Assembly: GCA_024401475.1 (NCBI GenBank) | Contig: JAKSKZ010000002.1 | Span: 1-64,000, forward strand | DNA from: Paludibacteraceae bacterium | Lineage (GTDB): Bacteria > Bacteroidota > Bacteroidia > Bacteroidales > Paludibacteraceae | Reading direction: 5' to 3' | Length of the DNA stretch: 64,000 nucleotides | In this document: in pieces, positions 26,861-35,713 of the stretch | How positions within the stretch are numbered: the first letter of the stretch is position 1 | How the letters are laid out: the number at the start of each line of letters is the position of its first letter | Translations under genes and position numbers: made by a program | Notes under the pieces: generated by a model | Seen by the model: the letters and a program-made list of their open reading frames with translations, nothing else | Told to the model about the DNA's origin: nothing | Databases searched by the model: none

Positions 26861-28126
26861 TCACAACTCACCGTCCGCCACGCCTCGCTCCAGCACACCT
26901 TTCACGTCGTAGATCACACCGTTGGCTGCTGTCAACGAACGCACATCGAGCGAAAGGAACTCCTTGTGGGCAACAGCCAAGATGACGGCGTCGAAGGTTG
27001 CTTGCGGCAATGTAGTGATGATGTCGAGATCATATTCGCGTTTCACCTGCGCGGCATCGGCCCACGGGTCGTAAATGGTGATGTCTGTTGTATATTCTGA
27101 CAGTGTGTGGTAGATGTCCACCACTTTGGTGTTGCGGATGTCGGGGCAATTCTCCTTGAAGGTGATGCCCATGATGAGGATGCGTGCGTCTTTCACCATC
27201 ACGCCTTTCTTGTTCATGCATTTGATGGTCTGCTCGGCAACATAGGCTCCCATGCCATCGTTCAGACGACGGGCTGACGACATGATGCGCGGCAACACGC
27301 CATAGACCTGCGCCTTCTGGATGAGATAGTAGGGATCGACCGAGATGCAATGACCCCCGACCAACCCTGGCCTCATCTTGATGAAGTTCCACTTCGTGGC
27401 GGCTGCTTCAATCACATCGTTGGTGTTGATGCCCATGGCGTTGAATATCTTCGCCAACTCGTTCATGAAGGCGATGTTGACATCTCGCTGCGAATTCTCA
27501 ATGATTTTCGAAGCCTCTGCCACCCGAATGCTCGGTGCCTTGTGCGTACCGTTGAGCAATACGCTGTTGTAGAGTGCATCGACACGGTCGGCCACTTCAG
27601 GCGTAGAGCCAGAGGTGACTTTCTTGATCTTCTCCACCGTATGCTCTTTATCGCCAGGATTGATGCGTTCTGGCGAATATCCTGCAAAGAAATCCTTGTT
27701 GTAAGCAAGACCCGACACTCGCTCCACGACGGGGATACACTCCTCCTCGGTCACTCCCGGATAGACGGTCGATTCGTAAATCACCACATCGCCCTTCGAG
27801 ATGACGCGGCCCACTATCTCGCTTGCCGAAAGCAAAGGTGTCAAGTCTGGTCGGTTGTTCACATCGACCGGCGTAGGGACAGCCACGACATAAACATTGC
27901 AATCGCTGATTTCCGCTTCGTCTGTAGTGCACCGAAAGCCACGCTCCAAGGCTTGCTGCAACAAGTCGTCCGAAAGTTCAAGCGTCGCATCATGACCGGT
28001 CATCAAGGCCTCCACTCGTGCACTATTCCGGTCGAAACCTATCGTTTCATATTTAGTCGAGAAGAGTCGTGCCAAGGGCAGTCCGACATATCCCAAACCG
28101 ATCACGCATATTTTAGTCCGATTCAT
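26861..28126 (-). CDS. UDP-N-acetylhexosamine 6-dehydrogenase (TviB/WbpO type)
   Basis: This 421-aa enzyme should oxidise C6 of a UDP-HexNAc to the uronic acid with two NAD+. Visible are the Rossmann motif KICVIGLGYVGLPLARLF, the middle segment AEASKIIENSQRDVNIAFMNEL and the catalytic cysteine in GLVGGHCISVDPYYL. Sequence resembles TviB/WbpO (UDP-GlcNAc or UDP-GalNAc) more than WecC. The coding DNA is clearly richer in G+C than its neighbours, with several long stop-free shadow frames, suggesting separate acquisition. Confidence 0.9.
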   Translation of the reverse strand: MNRTKICVIGLGYVGLPLARLFSTKYETIGFDRNSARVEALMTGHDATLELSDDLLQQALERGFRCTTDEAEISDCNVYVVAVPTPVDVNNRPDLTPLLSASEIVGRVISKGDVVIYESTVYPGVTEEECIPVVERVSGLAYNKDFFAGYSPERINPGDKEHTVEKIKKVTSGSTPEVADRVDALYNSVLLNGTHKAPSIRVAEASKIIENSQRDVNIAFMNELAKIFNAMGINTNDVIEAAATKWNFIKMRPGLVGGHCISVDPYYLIQKAQVYGVLPRIMSSARRLNDGMGAYVAEQTIKCMNKKGVMVKDARILIMGITFKENCPDIRNTKVVDIYHTLSEYTTDITIYDPWADAAQVKREYDLDIITTLPQATFDAVILAVAHKEFLSLDVRSLTAANGVIYDVKGVLERGVADGEL

Positions 28127-28281
28127 TGTTTTCTAGTTATATTCGACGATAGTGCTTACGTCTTTACACAGCTTCGCCTTTCTGACTAACAGAATCCATA
28201 TAAGGTCTTTTAGCCAAATTAACTACAACTATACAAATGTAGGGAATTATTTACGAATTTTTAGGTTCATCTTTAAGGTTA

Positions 28282-29475
28282 TTACTCAGCTTTATTTTCA
28301 ATCACAATCTTCAACTTTTCTGATCCCTGTTTGCAAGCTTCAATAGCTTCAGAAACAGTAGCCGCTTGGGCTATGACACAAGCCACACGGTCAAGGCTAT
28401 TATGAATTTCGGTCGATTCATCACCTATATGTTTGAAAAGTTGCAAGTGCTTTATGTTCGGCTGACGCAAAACTTCCTCTTCGCCTTCTATAGATTGAAT
28501 GATGCCCTCTTTGGCAGCCACAAAACGCACAACACTCGCCTTGTGGATAGTTTGCCTCAAATCGGGCTCTTTTCCTAACGCTATGTCGATGGTTGCTTTC
28601 ACCATATCAATACCTGTAGAGAGAGGCACCAAGTGCGTCGTGATACAATCCCCACCCATACGAGCTCCCAATTCGACCATCTTCGGACCTTTATCGGTAA
28701 GCATAATCTCCACATGGGCAGGTCCGTTGTTAATGCCTACGGCAAGAACGGCCCTCGATGCTAAATCACGGATCTGCACCAAATCGGTTTCTGGCAACTG
28801 CGATGGCTGCGAATGGCCCATTTCAACAAAATATGGAGCCCCCGTCGTAAGTTTGTCCGTCACAGCCAATACATGAGGAACTCCTTGATAGACAATCACC
28901 TCCACGCTCACCTCTTTCCCTCGCATATACTCCTCCACGATTACACGACCCGAACGTGATTGGGAACGGCTATAGCAATAGGCGTCGTCCAACTCCGATG
29001 GGTTGTTCACCAAAATAACGCCACGACTTCCTGCGTTGTCGGTGGGTTTCATTATGCAAGGATAGGATATTTCCGACCGGTGAGTTTGTAGATCTTTTTC
29101 ATCCGCAAGGAAAACATATCGGGGAGCCTCCACGCCATGGGCGACGAAGGCTTTGATCATCTCCCATTTGTCTGTCGATTTCAAGGCTGTTTCAACAGAG
29201 ATGCCAGGCAGACCGAGTTGTGTTGTAGCGGCGGCGATGGATCGCATAGGCATGTCGGTGGCCAACGTCATGATTCCGTCAGGACGGAACTCCTGGGCCA
29301 CTTTGCAGATAGCCTCCACATCTATCGTGCTTGCGTTGAAATATTGATCGGCATAGGGAATACCTATCGCATCCGGATTGTAGTCTGCTACGGCAACAAA
29401 ATGCCCCATCTCTTTCGCCTTCAAAATTGCGGGGAGTTGCAACGCCGAAGCACCTATGATCAATACTTTACTCAT
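28282..29475 (-). CDS. ATP-grasp ligase paired with an aminotransferase
   Basis: This 397-aa protein has a pre-ATP-grasp Rossmann-like domain (KVLIIGASALQLPAILKAKE), ATP-binding segments YPCIMKPTDNAGSRGV and VIVEEYMRGKEVSVE, and metal ligands near KMVELGARMGGDCI. It is homologous to the ATP-grasp protein at 16535. The gene has its own -7 element and is separated by a terminator from the upstream aminotransferase gene, yet the pairing recurs in this window. It probably forms an amide with an amino sugar or amino acid; substrate unknown. Confidence 0.8.
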   Translation of the reverse strand: MSKVLIIGASALQLPAILKAKEMGHFVAVADYNPDAIGIPYADQYFNASTIDVEAICKVAQEFRPDGIMTLATDMPMRSIAAATTQLGLPGISVETALKSTDKWEMIKAFVAHGVEAPRYVFLADEKDLQTHRSEISYPCIMKPTDNAGSRGVILVNNPSELDDAYCYSRSQSRSGRVIVEEYMRGKEVSVEVIVYQGVPHVLAVTDKLTTGAPYFVEMGHSQPSQLPETDLVQIRDLASRAVLAVGINNGPAHVEIMLTDKGPKMVELGARMGGDCITTHLVPLSTGIDMVKATIDIALGKEPDLRQTIHKASVVRFVAAKEGIIQSIEGEEEVLRQPNIKHLQLFKHIGDESTEIHNSLDRVACVIAQAATVSEAIEACKQGSEKLKIVIENKAE

Positions 29476-29501
29476 TCTCTGTCCGTATCACTATTACGAC
29501 A

Positions 29502-29509
29502 CAAAGATA
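29502..29509 (-). promoter_or_regulatory. Probable -7 element for the ATP-grasp gene
   Basis: TATCTTTG on the minus strand matches the Bacteroidetes -7 consensus and lies 26 bases before the start codon. No good -33 element is seen at the usual distance, so the call rests on one box. Confidence 0.4.
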
Positions 29510-29544
29510 GTGATTGTAATTAATACTTGGAAACATTGCAACGA

Positions 29545-29571
29545 AAAAAGGGCATCCATCAGACGCCCTTA
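29545..29571 (-). terminator. Terminator after the aminotransferase gene at 29596
   Basis: On the minus strand AAGGGC and GCCCTT pair around an 11-base loop and run into TTTTTT. It separates the aminotransferase from the ATP-grasp gene. Confidence 0.75.
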
Positions 29572-29595
29572 TTCGATTTAGAATAGTATTCCTCC

Positions 29596-30930
29596 TTATC
29601 CCACTATCGCCTCCTTGATGCAATCAACGATATATTTCACGTCGTCGTCGCTGACGTAAGGACCTGCGGGAAGACACATTCCGATTTTGAAGATCGACTC
29701 GCTCACGCCGTTCACATAGGCTGGGGCGTTGGCGTAGATAGGTTGTTTGTGCATCGGCTTCCATACCGGACGAGCCTCCACCTTCTTCTCCAACATGAAG
29801 ACACGAAGTGCCTCGACATTGTCGTTAGGCTGACAATCGGTTGTCGGACTATCTACAGCCTGTATCACACCTGCTGCACCTCCCACGGCAGTCTTGATGA
29901 CCTCCTTATAGGCATTCTCTTGTCCTTTGATTTTGAGAGACGGATCGAGTGTGATGGTACAAAGCCAATAGTTAGAGTCGTAGTCTGCATTAGGTGCTTC
30001 GTTAAGCGTTACACCTTGTACGTCTTTCAACAACTCCTTATAAAGAGCCTGCACATGTTGATGGTGGTCGATGTGGGCTTGGGCTACGCTCATCTGACCT
30101 CTACCGATGCCGGCGCAGACGTTGCTCATGCGGTAGTTGTAACCGATGGCGGTATGTTGATAGTATGGGTAGGCGTCGCGCGCTTGCGTAGCATACCACA
30201 TCACGTTGTTCTTGCTCTCCAAATCGTTACAAATGAGGGCACCGCCGCCTGAGGTGGTGATCATCTTGTTTCCGTTGAACGAGAGAACGCCGAACTTTCC
30301 GAAGGTTCCCAAGACTTGCCCTTTATACTTCGAGCCGAAGCCTTCAGCGGCATCCTCAATCACAGGAATGTTATATTTGTTGGCAATTTCCATGATTCTA
30401 TCGCAGTTGTACGGCATACCATAGAGGGCTACAGGGATGATGGCCTTCGGATAGTTGCCGGTCTTCTCCTTACGGTCGAGGATGGCTTTCTCCAAAAGGT
30501 CGGGATCCATGTTCCAGGTCTCGCGTTCTGAATCGATGAAGACCGGTGTGGCGCCAAGGTAGGTGATGGGGTGACTGGAGGCACAGAAGGTAAACGACTG
30601 CACACACACTTCGTCGCCGGCCTTCACGCCACAGGCGATGAGAGCAAGGTGGACTGCCGCCGTACCAGCCGAGAGGGCCACCACTTGCTTGTTCTTCAAA
30701 CTCTCCTTCAAGTGCCATGCGCTCTCCCAAGCCTCTGGCCAACGAGATTGTGACAGAATGGCGCTCTCCATGTTTCCGGTGACGAACTTTCGGAGTTCCT
30801 CTTCGAAAGCGTTCACGTTAGGGCCTAATGGCACCACCCAATTCGTATCGAATGCCTCTTTGACATATTTCTGCTCTAACCCTTCGTCCGACATATGAGC
30901 CAAACATAGATAAATTGTTTTTCTTTCCAT
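29596..30930 (-). CDS. DegT/DnrJ/EryC1/StrS aminotransferase
   Basis: This 444-aa PLP enzyme begins with a segment (MERKTIYLCLAHMSDEGLEQKYV) common in Bacteroidales sugar aminotransferases. VVALSAGTAAVHLALIACGV binds cofactor phosphate, VIEDAAEGFGSKY supplies the ring Asp and the PLP lysine is in FNGNKMITTSGGG. An insert at about residues 50-75 makes it longer than usual. Base composition is more GC-rich than nearby genes. It probably aminates a 4-keto sugar, but it is separate from the aminotransferase at 18388 and may serve a different sugar. Confidence 0.88.
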   Translation of the reverse strand: MERKTIYLCLAHMSDEGLEQKYVKEAFDTNWVVPLGPNVNAFEEELRKFVTGNMESAILSQSRWPEAWESAWHLKESLKNKQVVALSAGTAAVHLALIACGVKAGDEVCVQSFTFCASSHPITYLGATPVFIDSERETWNMDPDLLEKAILDRKEKTGNYPKAIIPVALYGMPYNCDRIMEIANKYNIPVIEDAAEGFGSKYKGQVLGTFGKFGVLSFNGNKMITTSGGGALICNDLESKNNVMWYATQARDAYPYYQHTAIGYNYRMSNVCAGIGRGQMSVAQAHIDHHQHVQALYKELLKDVQGVTLNEAPNADYDSNYWLCTITLDPSLKIKGQENAYKEVIKTAVGGAAGVIQAVDSPTTDCQPNDNVEALRVFMLEKKVEARPVWKPMHKQPIYANAPAYVNGVSESIFKIGMCLPAGPYVSDDDVKYIVDCIKEAIVG

Positions 30931-30978
30931 AAATGCTATATGTTATTTATTATTTATCAGTTTATGCATTCGTCCACT

Positions 30979-31818
30979 TTATGATCTCGTCAAATATTTT
31001 GTATAATCAAAATCATCACCCATTACAACAAAATCATCATTTGTCTTCATGAAATGGTGTTTAAGCTCCACCTCTTTTTGTATGTTAAATATTCGAACTA
31101 ATCCTGTCTTTTTCAACGTGGCAGGAGAGCCTGCGAAGAGATTTCCAACAGTCTCTACATCACTATAATCCTTGTTGACAACAGAACCAGAAGCCACAAT
31201 TGAATTACTTGGGATAAATGCACCTTTCGAAATCGAACATCCATTTGAAATCCATACATTATCACTTATAGTAACCGCTTTGAACAAATTCTTTATTTTT
31301 CTCGTATTAATATCATATACGAGGTGGAAATCTGAATCAATTATCTGAGTATTCCAACCAATTCCTATATGGCTACCGATAGTTATCCGCTTCGCACAGT
31401 AAATATTACAATGCTGATTAATAAGCACATCCGTCCCTATCGAAATATACCCATTATTGAAAATACTGAATCCACTCAACAATTTTACATCTTTCCCCCT
31501 AAATTCGAGCACCGTACCATACGACGGACGGAACATTGACTTCTCCCTCTTAGGCGGTAAAATATTAATAACGTCAGAGAATCCAAAGAAGATATCAAAT
31601 GTCTTCGGCGAATCGTAAGAGAGTCTTATACAACCCTTATGCAGATTCCATAATTGGACATTTTTTCCAACTAATATCGGCATCCTAATGGCTTGTCGAA
31701 ATGGCAACACTCTTAAATTCAAATATATAGTTTTCAAAACATTACCATATCTAATCGCTTTTATAAGACCTCTTATTTTCTTTAATGCTCCCATACTATT
31801 TTTTTTTAAATACAACAT
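30979..31818 (-). CDS. Left-handed beta-helix acyltransferase
   Basis: The 279-aa product has hexapeptide repeats from about residue 125 to 225 (ISIGTDVLINQHCNIYCAKRITIGSHIGIG, then VTISDNVWISNGCSISKGAFIPSN), the trimeric beta-helix of O- or N-acetyltransferases. The stretch VVNKDYSDVETVGNLFAGSPAT is the usual end of the helix. Start is uncertain: methionines at 31818 and 31794 flank an A9 tract, and the shorter form (MGALKKIRG) is equally plausible. It lies 48 bases before the aminotransferase gene. Confidence 0.8.
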   Translation of the reverse strand: MLYLKKNSMGALKKIRGLIKAIRYGNVLKTIYLNLRVLPFRQAIRMPILVGKNVQLWNLHKGCIRLSYDSPKTFDIFFGFSDVINILPPKREKSMFRPSYGTVLEFRGKDVKLLSGFSIFNNGYISIGTDVLINQHCNIYCAKRITIGSHIGIGWNTQIIDSDFHLVYDINTRKIKNLFKAVTISDNVWISNGCSISKGAFIPSNSIVASGSVVNKDYSDVETVGNLFAGSPATLKKTGLVRIFNIQKEVELKHHFMKTNDDFVVMGDDFDYTKYLTRS

Positions 31819-31956
31819 TTAAAAAAAACAAACTAGACAATTCTTCGTACTAATTTTCTAAATCTCATAGAAAAATCATTCAAAAAGGCTGCCACAATAA
31901 GTTATCCATTTGATACATGTATTCTATATCGAGGGCTTGTTTCATATCTTTACAAT

Positions 31957-32120
31957 TTATGCACATTCCAATTCTGTAATAGAAGCAACGATTTCCATAT
32001 ATTCGGAAATAGAGACTCCTTGATTGAACTCATTGAGAAGTTCCCAATCCTTATCAAAATCCTCCGAGTCGCTTTTGATAGATGAGATAGCAAAGCCTCA
32101 TACATTTCTTTAGAATCCAT
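31957..32120 (-). pseudogene. Small frameshifted ORF with its own promoter
   Basis: From the ATG at 32120 the frame reads MDSKEMYEALLS. After a two-base surplus in a TATCTCATCTATC stretch, the natural continuation SSIKSDSEDFDKDWELLNEF... in another frame runs to a TAA at 31957. Joined, they give an acidic protein of about 53 residues. A well-formed promoter lies 40 bases upstream. Function unknown; it could be a small antitoxin-like or regulatory protein that has been lost. Both halves read like protein, which is the basis for the call. Confidence 0.5.
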
Positions 32121-32159
32121 AACCAGTCGTTGTTAATGTTCTTTTTACTTTATGCATCG

Positions 32160-32189
32160 CAAATATATATATAGAACCTTTTAAACAAA
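32160..32189 (-). promoter_or_regulatory. Promoter upstream of the small ORF
   Basis: TTTG (32189-32186) and TATATTTG (32167-32160) on the minus strand are 18 bases apart. The predicted start is about 30 bases before the small ORF, and the transcript could continue into the acyltransferase gene. Confidence 0.6.
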
Positions 32190-32300
32190 TATTAATTCTT
32201 ACTTTTTTAACTCCACCTTAACGTTGTTATTTATAGGCTAACAGCAATCATCAACGTATCAAAGTCTGTTACCAAAGATTTATAGGGATAAAAACATCAA

Positions 32301-32417
32301 CTATATTTGCTCAAACTCATAAACATCATTATCATGAGCATTAGTTAATTCCTCTATAGGTATGTACATTTTGAAATGCACATCATTATATGTCTTACGA
32401 TAGTTATCAATATAATA
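32301..32417 (-). pseudogene. C-terminal remnant of an unidentified protein
   Basis: A 38-codon frame without start, reading YYIDNYRKTYNDVHFKMYIP... and ending EFEQI-stop, lies in a gene-poor 620-base gap. Composition is protein-like (charged, periodic hydrophobic residues), but there is no recognisable family. A TAG bounds it upstream. It is probably what remains of a deleted gene. Confidence 0.35.
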
Positions 32418-32441
32418 CTATCTCTTATCACCCACACATCA

Positions 32442-33230
32442 CTACTCAACAACCTCATAATGCTTCACATAACGAAGTTTCTTCCACACTCCGCACATCA
32501 AGTTCATGCCCGTCCAGAACACAGAGGCCACGGTGTTCATGCCCTCGGCTTCGTGCCAAAGCTTATAGTGCCACTTGATCATGGTGGTGTAGCCATGGGT
32601 GGAGATGCTGCCGGCACGACCTCTGCGGTACTTTGCCAGACACTCATCAAGGAAGTAGCAATCAGCCTTTCGGGCCACCTTCAGCCACATAGCATAATCG
32701 TTGTTCTTCTTGATGTCTGCTATCTGCAGCAGACCGTAATGCTCACGGTCAAACATCACAGTCATGCATCCGGGCCAGCAGAATGCGAACATTCCGAACT
32801 TCGTCACATGCTTAGGACCGGTAATCAGCACACCTGTCTCCTTCGAAGCGTCATCAATCTCTTTGTATGCCGTATAAGAGAATGCATGCCCATTCTCTAC
32901 CATAAATCGCAACTGTTTCTCCAGTTTCTCAGGCACCCACAGATCGTCCGAATCCAAGAATGCAATCCATTTACCTTTGGCTTCGCGCAAGGCGTAATTA
33001 CGGGAGACAGCCGCACCCGAGTTCTTGGGATTCTTCAATAGACGAATTCGCACATCTTGCTCGACATATGGGGCTACCACCTCACACGATTCATCGGTTG
33101 AACAGTCGTCCACTATGATCATCTCCCAGTTATGGTATGTCTGTGCCTGAACAGATTTTATTGTTTCACCAATAAACTTAGCACAATTCCAGTTGGGGGT
33201 AATGATGCTTACTAAACCGTAATCGTTCAT
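32442..33230 (-). CDS. Glycosyltransferase family 2
   Basis: This 262-aa GT-A enzyme starts VSIITPNWNCAKFIGETIKSVQAQTY. It has the nucleotide-binding IIVDDCSTD, the NSGAAVSRNYALREAKG segment and the DxD-type IAFLDSDDLW. It is close to WcaA/WfgS-like capsular transferases. It is somewhat GC-richer than the genes on either side. Gaps of about 200 bases upstream and 620 bases of remnants downstream suggest it is a relic of a shuffled locus that still has an intact frame. Confidence 0.9.
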   Translation of the reverse strand: MNDYGLVSIITPNWNCAKFIGETIKSVQAQTYHNWEMIIVDDCSTDESCEVVAPYVEQDVRIRLLKNPKNSGAAVSRNYALREAKGKWIAFLDSDDLWVPEKLEKQLRFMVENGHAFSYTAYKEIDDASKETGVLITGPKHVTKFGMFAFCWPGCMTVMFDREHYGLLQIADIKKNNDYAMWLKVARKADCYFLDECLAKYRRGRAGSISTHGYTTMIKWHYKLWHEAEGMNTVASVFWTGMNLMCGVWKKLRYVKHYEVVE

Positions 33231-33433
33231 ATTATTTACACTATTCTTTATCGTTTATTGTAGATACAACACTATGATCTTGTAACCCATAAATCCAAAC
33301 TATAGTAATAATCATTTTCAACTCATGCTGAAGTTGTCGGAGTATTCCTTTCTAATGAAACTTCAGCAGAACCAAGCCATCTCTGAAAACCTAACAATCG
33401 TAACTATGAAATTCTTGTCTGCCTAATAGTTTC

Positions 33434-34435
33434 TTAATAACGACCTAATTCATAAATCTTGACAAAATCAAAATTTGAAGGCATATACAAGACACCTTTA
33501 GAACCATTGTTCTTGCCTGCGAAAAAGCATCTGCATTTTGACAAAATATATGTTGCTGTGAAATAAGAAAGGAATGCAATATCTTTGTCCTCCTGAGGGT
33601 TTAGTTTGTTTCTGACAGAGGCAATCCAAGCATCTCCCTTCATCTCTTTCTTGCTAATTCTAACTTGATCAACAGAAAGGAGCAAATTTCCAAACTCTGC
33701 TACAAATAGATCTTGAATGTCCTGATCTTCTGTTGCAAGAAAAACGGCATCATAAATTCCTTTCGAAAACTCCGCCTTGACATCTGCCAACACAACTTCC
33801 GGATCTGGCTGGATATCGTTCCCGACAGGTTTGTTAATTAGGAAATCAGTGCCTCTGCACAACACACCAATAACATTTTTATGACCTTTCAAATACTTTT
33901 CTGCCTGACAATCTAGAAAGTTTTTTGACTTGTCATTAAAACGTATATATTTGGCGAACAAGTTCTTGAACAGGGTTAGCTTTTCTGAATTGCTCCAAAT
34001 ATCGCTACCTGCATAAGAGTTATATTTGGCGCTAGGTACGGGAGACGTTGAACTGACTATAATATTCTTGCTATGTTTAATGTCATCAAGTGTGTAGCCA
34101 GCAGGCTGTTGTAAGAATTTTTCCCAAAGATTTATCTTTCCGAACTCGTCTTCCTTGGTATATTGAGTTTTGAAATTTAACATATCGACAATTGGAGTGT
34201 ATCCATTCTCTTCACAAAGACCGATATGCATCATCACAGTATTTATCAAAGCCCAAGCCCCTCCGACATTATTGTCTCGACCTATAACATAAAAAGTCTT
34301 GTCTGCATTTTCTTCACCGTAAGATACTCTTTTCATTGGAGAAGCTTTGTAGTAATATTTTTTCAGTAGTTTTTTAACGAAACTAAGTTTCTTTATGCGT
34401 TGCTTTATTTGTAGTAGTGTGATCATATTGCTCAA
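33434..34435 (-). CDS. Putative fucosyltransferase-like protein
   Basis: The 333-aa protein carries GVLCRGTDFL, resembling the nucleotide-binding HxRRxD-type motif of alpha-1,2/alpha-1,6 fucosyltransferases, followed by DAVFLATEDQDIQDLF, the next conserved element in that superfamily. The N-terminal half (FYVIGRDNNVGGAWALIN) would bind acceptor. A GDP-fucose donor is plausible, but no GDP-fucose synthesis genes are in this window. It lies 5 bases downstream of an acyltransferase gene. Family assignment is moderate. Confidence 0.5.
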   Translation of the reverse strand: MSNMITLLQIKQRIKKLSFVKKLLKKYYYKASPMKRVSYGEENADKTFYVIGRDNNVGGAWALINTVMMHIGLCEENGYTPIVDMLNFKTQYTKEDEFGKINLWEKFLQQPAGYTLDDIKHSKNIIVSSTSPVPSAKYNSYAGSDIWSNSEKLTLFKNLFAKYIRFNDKSKNFLDCQAEKYLKGHKNVIGVLCRGTDFLINKPVGNDIQPDPEVVLADVKAEFSKGIYDAVFLATEDQDIQDLFVAEFGNLLLSVDQVRISKKEMKGDAWIASVRNKLNPQEDKDIAFLSYFTATYILSKCRCFFAGKNNGSKGVLYMPSNFDFVKIYELGRY

Positions 34436-34440
34436 GGGAT

Positions 34441-34989
34441 TTATTTGTTAATTTGAGATGCTTCTTCTGGCGACTTGCAATCATAACCCTCATTCTTTAT
34501 TACTTTGCAAGGGACCCCTACCGCTGTTGAATGTGGCGGAATAGATTTATTGACAAAGCTCATAGCTCCAATCATACTTTTTTCGCCTATCTCAATATCC
34601 TGTCTTGCAAGCACCGTGCACCTCATCCCTAGATGAGCATCATTTCTGATAATAATTTTATGATGCCCTTGTTTTCGGCCATGACAAGAGAAATAAACGC
34701 CATAAGAAATGCCAACATTATCCTCTATTATCATATTTTCAGGGCAAATGTCATCAAAATAACATTTCATACCAATGAAAACATTTTTACCTATTTTGAA
34801 ACCACACAGCCTATAAAGAGCGATTCGAACCGGCGTCAACACACAATTCGGGGCTATATTTTGACAAATTCCTTTGCGAATGAGATGCCAAACCTCTTGC
34901 AAAATCGAACGTTTAAAATAATAAGGAATTCTATCGTCAGACACTCCTTTGTGCGTTATTTTATATATTGCCTTCAATATCATACTCAA
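34441..34989 (-). CDS. Hexapeptide-repeat O-acetyltransferase
   Basis: This 182-aa protein has left-handed beta-helix repeats at about residues 65-160 (FKIGKNVFIGMKCYFDD, MIIEDNVGISYGVYFSC, IIIRNDAHLGMRCTVLA, IEIGEKSMIGAMSFV) and ends with the KSIPPHSTAVGVPCKVI motif of the CysE/LacA family. The HG in YFSCHGRK may hold the catalytic His. It is the first gene after an IS5 remnant whose sequence supplies a promoter. Confidence 0.85.
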   Translation of the reverse strand: MSMILKAIYKITHKGVSDDRIPYYFKRSILQEVWHLIRKGICQNIAPNCVLTPVRIALYRLCGFKIGKNVFIGMKCYFDDICPENMIIEDNVGISYGVYFSCHGRKQGHHKIIIRNDAHLGMRCTVLARQDIEIGEKSMIGAMSFVNKSIPPHSTAVGVPCKVIKNEGYDCKSPEEASQINK

Positions 34990-35037
34990 GTGTTTAATAG
35001 TGATTTTTATAAACTCACCGTTTTCTATTTTTTGTAG

Positions 35038-35087
35038 GTGACCTCTATAAATTCACTTTATCGAATCGTTTAGGCTGTAGAGGTCAC
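35038..35087. repeat. IS5-end inverted repeat and hairpin in a leader
   Basis: GTGACCTCTA (35038-35047) and TAGAGGTCAC (35078-35087) are inverted copies. The outer part, GTGACCTCTATAAATTCAC, recurs inverted at 48041 and, with small changes, at 50184. A second pairing, GGCTGTA with TACAGCC, overlaps the first, so the two hairpins cannot form together. It probably marks one end of the decayed IS5 copy. Confidence 0.65.
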
Positions 35088-35117
35088 GTTTTTACAGCCC
35101 AAGCAATTCCTATATCG

Positions 35118-35151
35118 CAAAGGTAATGTGATTAAGCCAAATCACCCCCAA
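35118..35151 (-). promoter_or_regulatory. Promoter within the IS5 remnant
   Basis: TACCTTTG (35125-35118) on the minus strand matches the -7 consensus, with TTG at 35151-35149, 23 bases away. It points at the acetyltransferase gene starting at 34989, through a leader of about 120 nt that contains the inverted repeats. Confidence 0.5.
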
Positions 35152-35195
35152 TTTTTATATTGTACAGCATAAAATATGGTTTAATGCCGACAAGT

Positions 35196-35700
35196 TTACG
35201 CAACAATCCATTCTGGGTTGTATCTCAGAATCTGCGAGTATCTGCACATATTATAAACCATGTTTGTAAAAGCGATGTTTGCCTTTGCTCTGACAATGCC
35301 AACACACCTAAAGATCAAACCGCGCATCGACTGCTCCATAAAGCCAAACACATGCTCCACTCAGCTGCGTACAGTTGACTTTTCTCTGTTGCTCTGCTTC
35401 TGGCTGTCTGTTAGAGGATGATTTCTGAACCCTTTCTCACATATAATGGGCTTTACTCCTTTGTCCGTCAGAGCATCTTCTAAACCAGTGTAGCCAGCGT
35501 CAATCCATACTTCCTGACCTTTGTATTCCTCAGTAATGAGTCCTACGGCCTCTTTGGAGTCATGTACATTTACGCTTGTCACAGCGTAGCCGGTAATGAT
35601 TTTTGTCTTTTTGTCCACTTTCACATTTATAAGAGTATTGATTCTTTTTGTCTGTCACCTTGCCGTTTTTCTGCCACTAATGGCAAATGGTTCGCAATAG
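35196..35700 (-). pseudogene. IS5-family transposase remnant
   Basis: Three pieces of one transposase can be followed: QKNGKVTDKKNQYSYK near 35,660, then VKVDKKTKIITGYAVTSVNVHDSK in a shifted frame, and VEHVFGFMEQSMRGL in the same frame after an in-frame TGA (AGC-TGA-GTG), where RVEHVFG is expected. It ends at a TAA at 35196. The N-terminal half is missing. So it has a frameshift, a nonsense codon and a 5' deletion, and is long dead. Confidence 0.85.
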
Positions 35701-35713
35701 CTTCAAAATCGTC

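Noticed and set aside
27350..28189. Long plus-strand open frame opposite the UDP-sugar dehydrogenase
   Set aside because: It results from the high GC of the real gene; composition (many His, Arg, Cys) is unlike a natural protein.
33326..33368. 10-bp inverted repeat in the gap upstream of the GT2 gene at 32442
   Set aside because: The loop is 23 bases and there is no T tract on the minus strand, so it is not supported as a terminator.
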